DNA from: Siderastrea siderea
Taxonomy: Eukaryota; Cnidaria; Anthozoa; Scleractinia; Rhizangiidae
DNA length: 64,000 nucleotides
Direction: 5' to 3'
Assembly (NCBI GenBank): GCA_964030785.1
Contig: OZ034971.1
Location: 32,030,304-32,094,303 of the forward strand
Position numbers and translations under genes: made by a program. A model generated the notes under the pieces. The model was not told where the DNA came from. It saw only the letters and a list, made by a program, of their open reading frames with translations, and did no database searches. Below, one piece after another: positions 1 through 12,200 of this stretch (its first letter is position 1; the number at the start of each line of letters is the position of its first letter).

Positions 1-1226
1 GTACAAAAACTGTTCAAAGTATTTAGAAACGCCAAGAACCTTGTGTTTCAATGCATTAAGCGACCACTGTACTATGATGGACACGATTAAAGCTTCATGA
101 GCTGACTGGCAGATGACTCAGTACAGCATTACAGCTCTTCAAGAAAGTTTCTCATACTATGCTAAGAATGGCCAAAAGTCTCAATGCTTTACAATATATG
201 ATGAATATAAACAACGGCAAACAAAATATAGCTTCTTTTTTATTTCTCCAACGAAGCGAACACTGAGAATTCGCGAGCATCAAATTCTAGAGTTTTTATG
301 GGTGTTTTTTCTAAATTTCCAAAGCTTAAAACATCAATTTTTCGAATAGTTGGACAGCCATTTATCCGTTGGATAAGAGTTATCCGCGCTCTGATCAACT
401 TGTGCCTGAACTGTAATCGCTGTATAAGCATTATTTCCCGTATATTTTGAACTCTCGCCAATAAGGCAAGAAAAACAACTTTGAACATTTTGTTTACAAG
501 TTTATAAGCTGAAATCTCCTGACATCAGTTCTTACATCGTACGGTAAGAAATATTCTTCATTTGCGGAATTGAATGAATCCTCTGATGCTTATAAAGACT
601 GTTTCGAATCGTAAGAAATACTCTTCGGAGGTTTCGCAGTCGACGGTAGGCATCTTGAGTCAAAACACAAGGAAACGCGACTGAGGTGAGCCTCTGACGT
701 CACAAGCTATTAAATTGCGCAATCACCCAGGAACACGTTTTCAGTAATGGCGGACACATTTTACGCAACTTTGGAGCTAAAAAATATTAGGATGGACGGT
801 TTCTTGTTCAGTTTTCTGGGTAAATATAGACACAACGCGATCTTCTGCGACAGAATTTGGCGGAAATAAACCTACGAATTTTCATCTCAGTGGCACTTTA
901 ACGATTAGTGGCTGGGTCAGCAAGGATTCTTTATCTTTTGGAAACTGGTTTGAAAATTAAACCTGAAATTAATTATCTAGGGCCAAAGAAAGTAGGAAAT
1001 GTCAGAAGGTCACCGGAATGTGGGCAATAATGTTAAGCGAAGATTTCCACGAAATGGTCTTAATTCTATCACGGATACGGTAAAGCCAGCCAGTCTGCCG
1101 TTGTAACTCAGGATTTTAGTCATATCCTGCACGAACGTTTCGGTGGGTGTTTTTGCTGTTCACACCCTTACAGGGACGTGATTTGTACTGTGAAGCATAG
1201 GTATAAAATTAGTTCCCTTTCATTAT
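1..1226. other. Non-coding flank, no gene recognised
   Basis: Open frames here are short and resemble no protein family I know. The DNA is AT-rich and unremarkable apart from leading into the hammerhead motif just downstream, so part of it may be the decayed body of the same Penelope-type element. Confidence 0.4.
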
Positions 1227-1288
1227 CTTGTTAAACTCCCTGATGAAGTCTGTGTGATCAGACGAAACCGGTCGGAGAATAAAACAAG
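1227..1288 (+). ncRNA. Hammerhead ribozyme motif, Penelope-type
   Basis: All conserved parts of a type I hammerhead are in place. The core CTGATGA is at 1240-1246. Stem II is GTCTG/CAGAC (1248-1252 with 1259-1263) around a six-base loop. GAAA is at 1264-1267 and the cleavage triplet GTC at 1271-1273. Stem I is CTCC/GGAG (1236-1239 with 1274-1277), extended beyond an internal loop by CTTGTT/AACAAG (1227-1232 with 1283-1288). Stem III is only the palindrome ACC|GGT with no loop, so activity would need a dimer or tandem copy, as reported for hammerheads in Penelope-like retroelements. No reverse transcriptase remains nearby, so this is probably a solo terminal fragment. Confidence 0.75.
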
Positions 1289-1684
1289 TTGACAAGATAC
1301 GTTGCTGTGTGCTGCTCACTGGTTGTTATTTTAAAGTTTTGTTGGGGCAGCGTTTGACAAGGACGTCTAAAAACTGAATCTCATTGTCCTGTTCAAATTT
1401 ATTTATTTAGTGAATTTGATGCTGTTGTGTCGACTGTTTAAATACCGTAAAAAATTATTATCAATGCCTTTACTTTATATTATAGATACGGAGATTTTCT
1501 CACGACAAAACGCTTGCGTACAAGTGATACGTAGAATGCATTAGCTAAAGGGAAACGCGGACGATCAAAACGCACTAGTGAAAAAAACCTCGTTCGTCCA
1601 ATCACAAGCGCAAACGACGAAAGCTTACTAGTGAACAACATCGCGATTTCGATTCTCGTCAATAACACCGGCTTTTTTCCCAAC

Positions 1685-2998
1685 ATGGCGGAGACAAGGT
1701 TTGTGTCTTTGGATGGCTCCATTGAGTCGTTTATTGCAGAAAAAGATAAAACTAAACGAGACGTAGCTTTGATGACAGCGTTTCTTCAAACAAATGAGAA
1801 ACATGAAGAGAGATAGCCGAAATTCCTTTTGAGTGAATTTTTACTAAGTGTCCGCAAGAAGGAAGGCAAGAATACGAGCCATCGTGGCTCCGAGGGATGG
1901 TAGCGAGTTTTGAAAGGTATCTTAAAAGAAAGTCCTATCCCGAGTTAGCATCATCAGTGACCTAGCATTTGAAAAGTTAAGAAAAACGCTCTGTTCCAAA
2001 CAGAAACAGCTAAAGAAACAAGGGAAGGGAAACAAGCTACATGCATCAGTGGCTTTAACAGAGGACGAAATGAAACTTCTCTACGACAAGGGCCTTCTCG
2101 GTTCATCAAGCCCTGAAACCATTTTAAGTACCCTGCGGTTAAACAACATCCTCCATTTTGGGCTGCGAGGGATAAAGGAGCACCACGATATGCGCTGGGA
2201 CGATGTAAGTTGTGCAAAACAGACCAGGGTGTTGAATATTTGGAGTTCAACGAGCGTCAAACGAAAACAAGAACTGGCGCGGACCATCGCGATGTGAGAA
2301 CCTTCGCACCAAAAATGTTTTCTACCGATGGGAGCGAAATGGATCCGGTAGCAGTCTACAAACTTCTTGCTCAGAAAAGCCCGGAGAAAATGAAAGGTCT
2401 CGACGCTCCGTTTTACATTGCAGTTAACGACGTGGCGGTGAAATCCAAATCTCCTGACAAATCAGTGCTGGTTCAAATGCAACGCGGTCGGCATCAACAA
2501 ACTCGGAAGTCTTATGAAAGAAATGTCCAGGGAAGGGGGTCCTTCAGAACGATAAACTCCACAATCATAGCGATAGGAAGTCCAGGATTCAAACCCTCAG
2601 TGAAAATGACGTGCCACCGACACAAATCGTACAGCCCTCCGGCCATAAAAACCTGAAAAGTATTTAAAACTACAGTCACCTCAGCACGAAACAACAAAGG
2701 CACATGTCAAATGCTCTGGCAAACATTTCTAGGGAGTGTACAAGCATTGCTCCATTCACTCCGACTGCAATTCCGTCAACTTCAGCTGAATTTACACCAG
2801 AAGGAACCTTCCCCTACGTATCTGGCCCCTACTACGACAAGGCTTTATTCTCCTACCCCTGGCTTTATTCTCGGGTGCAGTCATTCATGGAGGACAGTTC
2901 TCAGCAACCATCAACACTGTGAATCAATCGCCACCGCTCCCTCCTCCCTCGGAAAAGCGACAATTGAAAAGAATCAGAGTTCCCAGCAATTCAGATGA
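1685..2998 (+). pseudogene. Broken DUF3504 / Crypton-type tyrosine recombinase-like gene
   Basis: The frame opens with MAETRFVSLDGSIESF and is then spread over all three frames. Recognisable pieces include TEDEMKLLYDKGLLGS (near 2060), NNILHFGLRGIKEHHDMRW (2142-2200), the block GVEYLEFNERQTKTRTG (near 2230) and FYIAVND (near 2410). In a further frame there is a C-terminal part with a degenerate HSxRK box, SGHKN and NYS, the H-x-x-R, H and Y positions of tyrosine recombinases. This layout is that of the KIAA1958/ZMYM/QRICH1-type DUF3504 domain, derived from Crypton transposons. Several frameshifts and stops make it a pseudogene. The start was set at the first ATG of the conserved N-terminus. 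Confidence 0.7.
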
Positions 2999-3320
2999 TG
3001 ACTAAGACACTGTAGGTTTGTCCTTAGTTTTTGCAGACCTTTTTCCTGACTTAATTTGGTAAAACTTCGCCGGCATTGAGTTGTTCAGCGTATACCGCTG
3101 TTTTATATAATTCTGATTTATAGCATTGCACTTGTAAGCCTCAGTCATGTTTTGTACCATAAAGGTTGTGAAATTATAACGTCTACAAGGCAAACTGACG
3201 TTTTAGTTATTTTACTTTATAGCAGCTGAATGGGTTTTCTAAACACGCGCGCAATTGATAAAATGTCGAGCCATTTTGCCTTTCAAAAACCTCAGTATCT
3301 ATAAAATAAACAAATTACAC

Positions 3321-3456
3321 AATGGAAAATGCTTGTACGATTTTTATTCAATCGTTGATTTGTATCAGAAAACTCACTCGTTTGCTGCGCTCACACGTTC
3401 GTTTTCTGATACTACTCAACTCGTGAATAAAAATCGCACGTGCGCATTTTCCCTGG
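3321..3456. mobile_element. Fold-back MITE
   Basis: Imperfect inverted repeats face each other: GAAAATGC..GTACGATTTTTATTCA on the left and TGAATAAAAATCGCACGTGCGCATTTTC on the right, with an inner TATCAGAAAAC/GTTTTCTGATA pair. There is no coding capacity. Superfamily not determined. Confidence 0.6.
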
Positions 3457-5897
3457 AGTAATCTCTATGTCAAACATGGTGAATGTGTCATCAACAAGTC
3501 TATATATACCAAAGTAAACCGTTGATTACCCATTTTTCTTTGAAGTGGCATGTGAAAATGTTAGCCAAAACTGGGCCTAAGGCGAAACCATGCCTACACC
3601 ATCAAACACCGCTGTTATCACCGCTGTTTGTGTTTTATTCTTAATCAAGCTACGATGGCCTAGGAACAAAAGTTTATACGACAAGGGTTACTACAGTTTA
3701 CGGCAGGTATGGCAAATTGCCACACCTTTTACTACAAAGCACGACAGGTACCGTACATATACATACTTTATTTATTTACACACGGTAAAATCTTCAGTAT
3801 TACTTTATAATGAGAATATATCAACTGAAAACTTTACAAGTGAAAATAGTAATACCGTTTTACAAGATTGCCGCTGACCCTCAATTTCGTTGTATTTCTG
3901 ACATGGGTATTCACTCTTTTCCGGTTGTCGCTGAAAAGTATGGAAAAACAAACTGTGTTAAACTCCGCTTTACTGAATACGCTGTTGTGTTTCAGTATTA
4001 AAGGGTAAATTTTAGGATCTCATGTACTTCTTGCCATTTTAACCAGGGGGGACTTGAAAACGTTAATTTCAGAACTTAAACGTTGCCAGCTGAGCATAGC
4101 ACTGTCCGCTCGAGAGATGATCGTCAAAAGCTTCCGTGACTTTGAAACCGCTCTGAAATAAGGCGGCCTGAATTTTGTGCTTACGGGAAGTAACCTGTCA
4201 ACCCTTTAACTACCAATATCACTAAAGTTCAAACTAAAACAAATCAAGAAGTGAAATCATTGGAAGTGGAAAAGTAATAATGAGAGGGTTCTAAGATATC
4301 AATCTGCTTCCTTAGTCTGAGATGTTTGACTCTCTTAGGTACCCTACTGACGTGCTTTCATATCACGTACAGTGGAAACCCGATTTTTCCGACTTCCTGG
4401 GGAAAAGGATTAAGTTCGAATTACCGGGAGGTTCGAAAAATTCGGAGTAAAATTACAGTATTTGACTGGGGAAGGGAAACCAGTTTTGGTTCGGGTTATC
4501 GGGAGTTTTCAGAAACCGAGAGTTTAACAGAACGTATATCATCATTTTTAGACCACATTCGTCAGCCTATCGCTAGAGCATAAAACTCCTACCTCAAAGA
4601 TATCACACAGTTTATCAGAGAGGAAAGTTCCAAAAAACGCGATTGAAGTTTGACTCCATTAGGTTCCCAGAAATGTAAAACAATACACAGCAACTTAATT
4701 TAAAAAATATATTTTTTATTTTTGACCTTGGAATCACACTTTTGGCATTCTTGTCATGGTCTGCCATCGATAACGGCGCCATGTTGTGATCTTTATAGCA
4801 ATTTGGCTGTCTCTCAAACATTGACATGCTCTGGATGTCTTTTTGGCACCGTGTCACGTAAAACTCCGAAGCCTTTTTGTACAAAAATAATTCTACTGCA
4901 AATTGCTTAATAAGAATAATTTGAAGGGAAGTCAGTAAACTAGTAAACTAAACTGACTGACAATGTAATCGCACTTAACACATTCTTCGTTTTAAGATCT
5001 TTGTGGATTTCGTTTACTGACCTTTACTGACTGGTTGATGTTGCGTTACCTTGATGCTTTAATGTACAAATCCTAACTTTTTCCCTCTCATCAACAAGCA
5101 ATAAACATTTCTAGTTCAGCCACAAACAAAAAAGTTGCGATGTAGGCAAACCGGCTTAAGCACTAGAAAATTATCAAATTTACCGAACAAATCCTTGGGA
5201 TGTTGCTTTGCTAGAAAGTATGCAAAAGTAATTCTCATTTTCCATGTATTAATTTGCTGGCCTCGAACTGTATTCATAGGTAAGCTGGTACTACATGTTA
5301 AATCTAGCAGTCTGTAGGTATTCAAAGTCTTCAAAGAACACAAAGCTCTTTAGTAAAGTCACAATATTGGAAGGAATTTAGACTGCAAAAGTAGTATTAC
5401 GTAATAATATGAACCCATTAAAGCACTAATCAGGGAGAAAGGTCAAAAATCAGGGAGGAGGGAGAAACGGCCAAGAAAATTAGGGAGGAGGGAGAAAAAT
5501 GAGTTTAAGAATAGGGAGATAAGATATTTACCTGCCCGTTCCTCTCCCCTCCACACAGAATTGGCGGGTGATCTTTAAAAAAAATTTACTTCACAAATGG
5601 TATGTTTTTTCTGTCTTGACCTTAATTTCTTACCAGAGGAAAGTCAGGACACAGTTCCAAAACAAAGAGCTTCAGACGTTTTTCGAATGGCAAAACTTGT
5701 CAAAGGAAACAGAAATCTAGAGGAACGAACGTTTTGTTCCTAGGTTTGAACGTTTTCGTCTGTTTTATGCCTCTCGCATTTATTGTTACTCATTATTTAC
5801 TGAGACGAGTTATACGTCTGTTTTTTACGTCGCTCAGTTGAATAAAACAGACGCATATTTCGTCTCAGACGAATAATGCGTCTGACACTTATTTTCT

Positions 5898-6137
5898 GAG
5901 GCCCCATTAGGGGTTATGGGGATAGCGGATATTTACGAAAAGACTTTTGGGGATACGGGATACCGAAGGAAAAAATTCTAGCGATACAGGATATTTGAAA
6001 AAGAAATATGGGGATTTCCAACGCGAAGTTTAGGGATAAGAGCCTGCACAATTAAGGGGATATGGGATATTTCAAGAAAAAAGTTAAAGGGATAAGGGAT
6101 ACCCAGACCCCCCCCCCCCCGCCCCTAATGGGGCCTC
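5898..6137. mobile_element. 240-bp MITE with GAGGCCCCATTAGGGG ends
   Basis: The ends are exact inverted repeats, GAGGCCCCATTAGGGG and CCCCTAATGGGGCCTC. TTTTCT flanks both sides (5892-5897 and 6138-6143) as a probable target-site duplication. The inside is made of repeated GGGGATA/GGGATA units and a C-run. It sits inside an older GACGCATAAT-type repeat. Confidence 0.7.
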
Positions 6138-7668
6138 TTTTCTGTCTTCATCTTGACGCATAACAGTATCTCAGACGCATAATTCGTTTCAGATGAATTA
6201 TGCGTCGGCCAACATCAATAAGGCCAATGAGAAGTGAAACTAAAACCAAACATGCATGTCTTCCGGCTCTTGGCGCAAGTTTAGCATCCTGCGCAGACGT
6301 CCCCAAGGAAGATGTGACGGCCCAAAGAACGAGTTTGCTAGAGGCTATGGTTATATGAGTTTCCTTCAAGTTCTTTTTGCTCACTGGGTTGTTTGCTTCT
6401 GGAGTGACTGGCCAGATGGGATAAACTTTCGTGTTGGTTTCAATTGAAAAGCGCGATACTAAATATAAAATACTTCGTCTTTCTATACAAAATTTGAGAA
6501 AAAATGGACTTGAAAAAAATTAATCATGGAAAGCATAAAATATTCCGGCTTGGAAGTGACAAGTGCTTTGCAATTGATACAGACACTTCATTAATTCAAG
6601 TATTTTTTTACCTATATCTCAGTGGCAAATCTGTAAGATATTTCTCTCATCTCCATATACTAAAATCCCCACAATTTCTCTCACATTGTGCTTTCCGGTT
6701 TCTCCCTCGAAGATGCTGAAAGCGTATTAGTGAGGGGAAAAGAAGCGTTTCCTTTGGGAAAATGAAACGTTCAGGAGATGAGCCTGACGTGGAACATGCA
6801 TTCCAGCTTGATAAAGAGAAATGCACAGAGTATCCACCATACTGCCCCAAGACCGGTTGTGCTTTCCGGGGTAAGCATGATCCGCTAATTCTTTCCCTGG
6901 TTAACCTGCAGGACACACGAACAACTAGTCTAGACCAGTGGAAAATGGAGATAAATAAAGCTAAAGAGAAGTGTGATTTTAACCAGCCCATACAAGATCC
7001 GAATCCTAATTTTAGATACCCGTTGCTGCACTGGGCAGCAGTACTTGGAAAAGTTAAAGCACTCAAGTGGCTCTTGCGGCGAGAAGGCTATGTTGCTGTC
7101 AACAAGAATCCAGATACAATACAATCGTTTATTTACCCACGTAACGTCTAGTGAGCTAGCGCTCGTTCAAAATACGTACGTGCTAACATAAAGTTGTCTT
7201 AAAATATAAAAATGAAAAATATGTTATGTATATAAACAACAGCTAGATTTGTATAAAAAACTGAAATGTACAACTGCAAATGTCACTATGTAAGATGAGT
7301 ACCGTGCCGCATGTGTCCAATAAAATGGTGCTGTTTTCTACGGTTCGATGGCTTCATGGAGGACTAAATGCGAGCGCAACGGGCAATGTCGTCAACGTCT
7401 TCACCAGTATACTTGATGTGTTCCCAAAACATGATCCACGGCCAGAAGTGCTGTTAGCTCAAGAGAGCCATAACAACGACTCTGTACGTCATGTGTGCCC
7501 GGGGAGAGGAAGACTCAACTGCTCCTTTCTTCGATTACCTGAAACGCATACTGGGAAAAATACAAGAACACCCTGAGAAGAACGACAAAGTGCCTCTGAG
7601 AGACATAATAAGAACAGTAAACGAAGAGGGCGACACATTTCTACACGTTGCACAGGTAGCCAAAGCTT

Positions 7669-8095
7669 TAGTTATGACTGAAAATTAATACAATCTTATA
7701 AAATAAACAGTGTTTGTTTGTTTGTATCTTACGTACTTGCTATCTAGGGCAAAAATTCGCTCTCGGAGCGAGAATAACCGTCTTTCTTATTTTTGCTCCT
7801 AATTAGTATTATAATTATGAAAGGTGATACACAATTCACCCGCACCAAGCATTTAAATGATCTGTATTTCTCGAAATGCGTTATGACTCAAAATTAATAA
7901 AATTTTATGAAATAAACAGTGTTACTTTGTTTATATCTTACGTACGTGCTATCTAGGCCAAAATTTCGCTCTCCGAGCGAGAATAATCGTCTTTCTAATT
8001 TTTGCTCCTAATTAGTATTATAATTATGAAAGGTGATACACAATTCACCCGCACCAAGCATTGAAATGATCTATATTTCTTGAAATGCGCCATTT
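7669..8095 (+). repeat. Tandem duplication inside the fold-back element
   Basis: Two adjacent copies of about 210 bp share TATGACT..AAAATTAATA, the TCTTACGTAC block, GCTCTC..GAGCGAGAATAA and AATTATGAAAGGTGATACAC. The opposite end of the transposon has one inverted copy, so one arm was duplicated after insertion or by unequal exchange. Confidence 0.75.
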
Positions 8096-8649
8096 CCACT
8101 CACAATTTCCTCAAATCTGAATGAATCAATAGTCTAAAAACAACTATACGCCCGAAAAGTTCCGTCTTTCCCAACGTTTGCCACCATAAACGGCAACATT
8201 TTGAGCTTCTTGGACCTGAAATCAAATGTCGGTATTCGACCGCCGACCTCTGCGCACAAATCTATGCAAATATGCTAATTTTATCCCGCTGTTCTCGTCT
8301 CATTGGACAATTCACACAATAACGGAAACATGGCAAAAGCTACTGTGTTGGAGTGCGACGTTTCATGTTTGAAACGTGGCTATTTGTTCTTGCTAACCGT
8401 GCACGCCTCCCCGACACAGTAGATTTTGTCTTGTACGATTTATTTAGCATATTTGCATACATTTGTGCGCAGAGGTCGGCGGTCGAATACCGACATTTGA
8501 TTTGAGGTACGAGAAGCTGAAAATATTGCCGGTTATGGTGACAAATGTTGGGAAAGATGGAACTTTTCCGGCGTATAGTTGTTTTTCGACTATTGATTCA
8601 TTCAGGTTTGAGGAAATTGTGAGTGGAAATGGCACATTTCAAGAAATAT

Positions 8650-8793
8650 GGGTTTACCTCGGTGTAAGAACCTGACCAGATTTTCTTTGTTTGTTAGCTT
8701 TTGTTTTGCTGTACGGTATTGTTTAAAATGTTTTTGTTTCCTTTGTTTTACGTCATCCGTGAGTTTCACAGGTTCTTACACCGAGGTAAAGCC
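8650..8793. mobile_element. 144-bp hAT-like MITE
   Basis: Twenty-five-base terminal inverted repeats (beginning GGGTTTACCTCGGTG) match at 24 positions. An exact 8-bp target-site duplication AGAAATAT lies at 8642-8649 and 8794-8801. The 8-bp duplication fits hAT elements. It interrupts an arm of the larger fold-back element and is therefore younger. Confidence 0.8.
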
Positions 8794-8828
8794 AGAAATA
8801 TAGATCATTTAAATGCTTGCTGTGGCAC

Positions 8829-10172
8829 AGGCAGCCCAAGCTCACGCCTCGAGAAAGCGAGGAATTTATAAATTATTTATGGTTCTCGAGCCGGGACGTG
8901 ACCTTCGAGAGAGACCGGTATTGGGTTACAAGCGGCCGTTAACAATTTGAGCCTTTGTATGGGGAATAAAATGTCGTCGATTTCGAACGTGGAATAAAAC
9001 TCAATTTCAAAACTTTTTATTGAAATGAATAAAACTAACTTACCTCTTGCGTCTTTGTGTGTTTTGGGGCTTATTTCATCGTTTTGGGCTTTCTTTGTCA
9101 TGACTGTTACTACCTTCATAAGACGAAGTCAAGGCACCACACTGTTTTAGGCCGGAGATTCGAACTTGTCGACTCGAAGGCGGTTTGCGGCCCGAAAATC
9201 CATCCTATCGCAGATGTTCTTGGCCAGAGGTAAAGCTCTATGATCTCCGCACCTTGTAAAATGTTCGTTCGCCAAATATCCCCGCGCATTTTCCTGAAAA
9301 TGAGCATTTTCTCACTCCGTGTCCAAAATCCCTTCTTTCGGCGAACGCTAATGATTTTGAAAATCGACACGAGGCTTGGGTCCGAGGTCAATTTTCTCTC
9401 GACCGAGGGTGGTACAGGAGAATTGAATCCAGCGTAAATCCAGTTAAAAACGACACAGGAGATACTGCATCAGTGGGTTTAACGTTGCGTAAGACATTTT
9501 TTAGGTTTTTATCGCACTGATTTGGTATATACTAAAACTATTATTAGCGTCAGTAGCTGTACATGAATTGACTGAATTGACTTTACCACCCTCGGTCGAG
9601 AGAAAATTGACCTCGGACCCAAGCCACGGGTCGATTTTCAAAATCATTAGCGTTCGACGAAAGAAGGGATTTTGGACATGGAGTCACAAAATGCTCATTT
9701 TCAGGAAAATGCGTGGGGATATTTAGCGAACGAATATTTTACAAGGTGCAGGGATCATAGAGCTTTACCTCTGGCCGAAAAAATCTGCGATAGGATGGAT
9801 TTTCGGGCCGCAAACTGCCTTTGAGTCGACAAGTTCGAATCTCCGGCCTAAAACAGTGTGGTGACTTGACTTCGTCTTATGAAGGTAGTAACAGTCATGA
9901 AAGAAAGCCCAAAACGATGAAATAAGCCCAAAAACACACAAAGACGCAAGAGGTAAGTTAGTTTTATTCATTTCACTAGAAAAGTGTTGAAATTGAGTTT
10001 CATTTCATGTTCGAAATCGACGATATTTTATTCCCCATACAAAGTCTCAAATTGTTAACGGCCGCTTGTAACCCAATACCGGTCTCTCTCCATGGTCACG
10101 TCCCGGTTCGAGAACCATAAGTAATTTATAAATTCCTCGCTTTCTCGAGGCGTGAGCTTGGGCTGCCTGTGG
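8829..10172. repeat. Large inverted repeat, arms about 590 bp
   Basis: The left arm begins CAGGCAGCCCAAGCTCACGC and the right arm ends with its complement. The spacer is about 170 bp, and arms differ by scattered substitutions and small indels. It forms the core of the 2.7-kb fold-back transposon. Confidence 0.75.
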
Positions 10173-11085
10173 GTGCGGGTGAACTGTGTACCACCTTTCA
10201 TAATTATAATACTACTCAGGAGCAAAAATAAGAAAGACGATTATTCTCGCTCGGAGAGCGAAATTTTGGCCTAGATAGCACGTACGTAAGATATAAACGA
10301 AGTAACACTGTTTATTTCATAAAATTTTATTAATTTTCAGTCATAACTAAAGCTTTGGCTACCTGTGCACGTTGTTGCAAAAAACCATAACAGAAAAGAT
10401 ACAGGAAAGTTCATTAACTATGCAAAAGGAAAATTCCCCCAGCACTTTCTTGAAAAAATGAGAAACGGCGACGGGGAAACTGTCGACGACATTTTGAAAA
10501 AGCCGTTCCGACCTGATCATGACGTTTATCAGACCGGTAGTCAAGAGAATGACGAAGACCACAAAAGATCCCTGAAGAATCGTGGTCTTATGGAACAGGT
10601 AGAAATAACAGTCCTTGGCTCTGGTGGTACCAATGATGGTCAGGAACGTGATATTAGAGGCGAAGACGTTGAAGTGCCCAACCAAGACTCTTCAACGTCT
10701 TTTGGCGACCAAATCGTTGGTGAAGTCCTTCTCCCGAGTAAGTAGACCAGGGAAGGCCCGTCAGAGGACTGGTGTGAGGCTGGAAAACCAGCCAAGTCCA
10801 GTCAGCCACCTTACAACCAGTCGATACCGCCGACACTGTAAGTGGAACTGTAAGTGAATACGAGATTCCCTCCAGCAATTATTGATAGATAAAGAGGAAT
10901 CCGAACTTGAGGAGAAGAGGCAGATACTTAAACGTCTTCGTGAGGGAAAAGATAAGATAGAGGCTGAAGTTCAAAGCCTGGAGACGAAAGTGGAAGCCCA
11001 TAAAAAGGCCTTGTCGAATCTGGTATAGTGGCTCAGCGATCTTTTGAGCCACATCAACGGCAGCAACGAAATTGAAGCTAAACAA

Positions 11086-11631
11086 GACAATTCAATGAGA
11101 AGCACAATAATTTTGCTCCATTGTTAACTCAACGTAGGATCTTTAATGGTGTAACTGTTCTTTCCCCAATTACCTGGTAGTTCCCTGTCTCAGTGACTTA
11201 ACACACCAACCAATCTAAAGCGTCCGCTTTACGTTTGTTTTCTTTTCTTTTCTTTTGATTGTTTTTGTTGGCTTCAGCTTCGACAAATTTTCCAACCTCT
11301 TCGTTGGTGAGGGATACGAATCTTTCACTTGCTGAATTTTTGGTTGTTTTTCCTGGTGTAGTTGCTCGAGGCCATCGCAACCGGTTAGTAGTTATTTCTT
11401 TTTTTCTGAACGAGCCAAGCGAACAGAGATCGAGCACTACGAAATCAGGGCAAGCCGTTGTCAAAAGTGGCGCGAAAGCTGATTGGCCGTATTTTCACAT
11501 GCGAAATAATCGTAATTTCACACGTACCAATTACGATTTTTCTCAGTGGTGGAAATCTCTATAAAACACTCCAGTTTATATAATAAAGAGTCAATATCCG
11601 GCTACTACTCACACTGCCACACGGTTGAAGC
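11086..11631. other. Intergenic, no gene seen
   Basis: The stretch has a TTTTC-rich run (near 11235) and no conserved protein frame. It separates the 3' end of the first ankyrin-family copy from an inverted third copy. Confidence 0.4.
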
Positions 11632-12200
11632 TTACACTTGTTCTGTAAGCATGAAGCAACTGATAGATGTTATTACAACGCAGTCCTCTTGCACTTTTCC
11701 AAGTAATCGTCTCAAGTAACCGATGAAGGGGGTGTTTGAGTCTTCCTCTCCCCGAGCACACAGATGTAGTAAGGTGTCCTTGTTATGGCCTTCTTGAATG
11801 AGAAGCACGTCTGGCTTTAAGGAGGATATCAACTAAGCTGATGAAGGCTTTGCAGATGAGGTATGTTTCTCGCGTTCTCACTCCGTCAAGGTATCGAGCC
11901 GCAGAAAACAACACCGTTTCATTTGACACATGTGGCAGGCTACACACAAGATCCTTTGGGCTCCTGATAGGATCGATAAATTCTTGCTTAACTTTTCCAA
12001 GTATTCCCGCCCAATGCAGTGAAGGAAAACGTAAATGAGGATCTGGATCTGGTAAAGGCTGATTTCGATTTATAGTTCTCCCCTTTGTCCCATTTATAGC
12101 CGTGGTTGTCCAACAAGGGCAAGTTAATCAGGTTATTATGCTCATCTCCGAAGGTGCAAACAGTATTGCACAACGGCACGTTGCACACAGATATCTTTTC
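11632..12200 (-). pseudogene. Ankyrin family gene fragment, copy 3 (inverted)
   Basis: Read on the minus strand, the sequence contains pieces of the same family in shifting frames. They include an LLIQEGHNKDTLLHLCARGEED block near 11740-11800, matching the LLAQ..HNND..LHLCARGEED block of the 22.4-kb copy, and parts related to the LCDPNP..PLLHWA..LGKVK region near 12000-12060. The reading frame is broken several times and no coiled-coil end is attached. It is an inverted, 5'- and 3'-incomplete relic. Confidence 0.6.

Larger units (their letters stand above)
3000..6530. other. Intergenic host DNA with MITEs
   Basis: No protein-coding gene was recognised. The stretch holds a palindromic MITE (3321-3456), a sequence near 4369 starting CAGTGGAAACCC that resembles Tigger/pogo-type ends, a family of GACGCATAATTCGTCT-like repeats around 5720-6220 and a MITE inserted into them (5898-6137). 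Confidence 0.5.
7651..10367. mobile_element. 2.7-kb nested fold-back DNA transposon
   Basis: The ends are inverted: CACAGGTAGCCAAAGC on the left and GCTTTGGCTACCTGTG on the right. CACGTTG (7644-7650 and 10368-10374) flanks them as a 7-bp target-site duplication. The interior is almost all inverted or tandem repeats: a roughly 210-bp unit in tandem (about 7669-8095), an inverted pair around 8040-8650, a small MITE (8650-8793) and arms of about 590 bp (8829-9417 against 9586-10172). There is no transposase. The TSD length suggests a hAT- or P-like non-autonomous family, but this is not settled. Confidence 0.75.
6762..11085 (+). pseudogene. Ankyrin plus coiled-coil family gene, copy 1, disrupted
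   Basis: The frame starts MKRSGDEPDVEHA and reaches an ankyrin-like unit (PLLHWAAVLGKVKALKWLL, near 7019-7075). A short AT-rich insertion (about 7117-7296) breaks it. Homology resumes with VSNKMVLFSTVRWLH, shifts frame near 7490 (MCARGEEDSTAPFF) and is cut at 7650 by a 2.7-kb transposon. It resumes at 10375 with a stretch matching the copy at 22.6 kb (KFINYAKGKFPQHFLEKM) and ends in a charged coiled-coil region near 10.88-11.03 kb. About 220 bases upstream of the ATG also match the upstream region of the 21.8-kb copy, so promoter and gene were duplicated together. Function unknown; ankyrin repeats usually bind proteins. Confidence 0.7.

Noticed and set aside
1..1480. A full Penelope-like retroelement around the hammerhead
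   Set aside because: No reverse transcriptase or GIY-YIG endonuclease remnants were recognised on either side.
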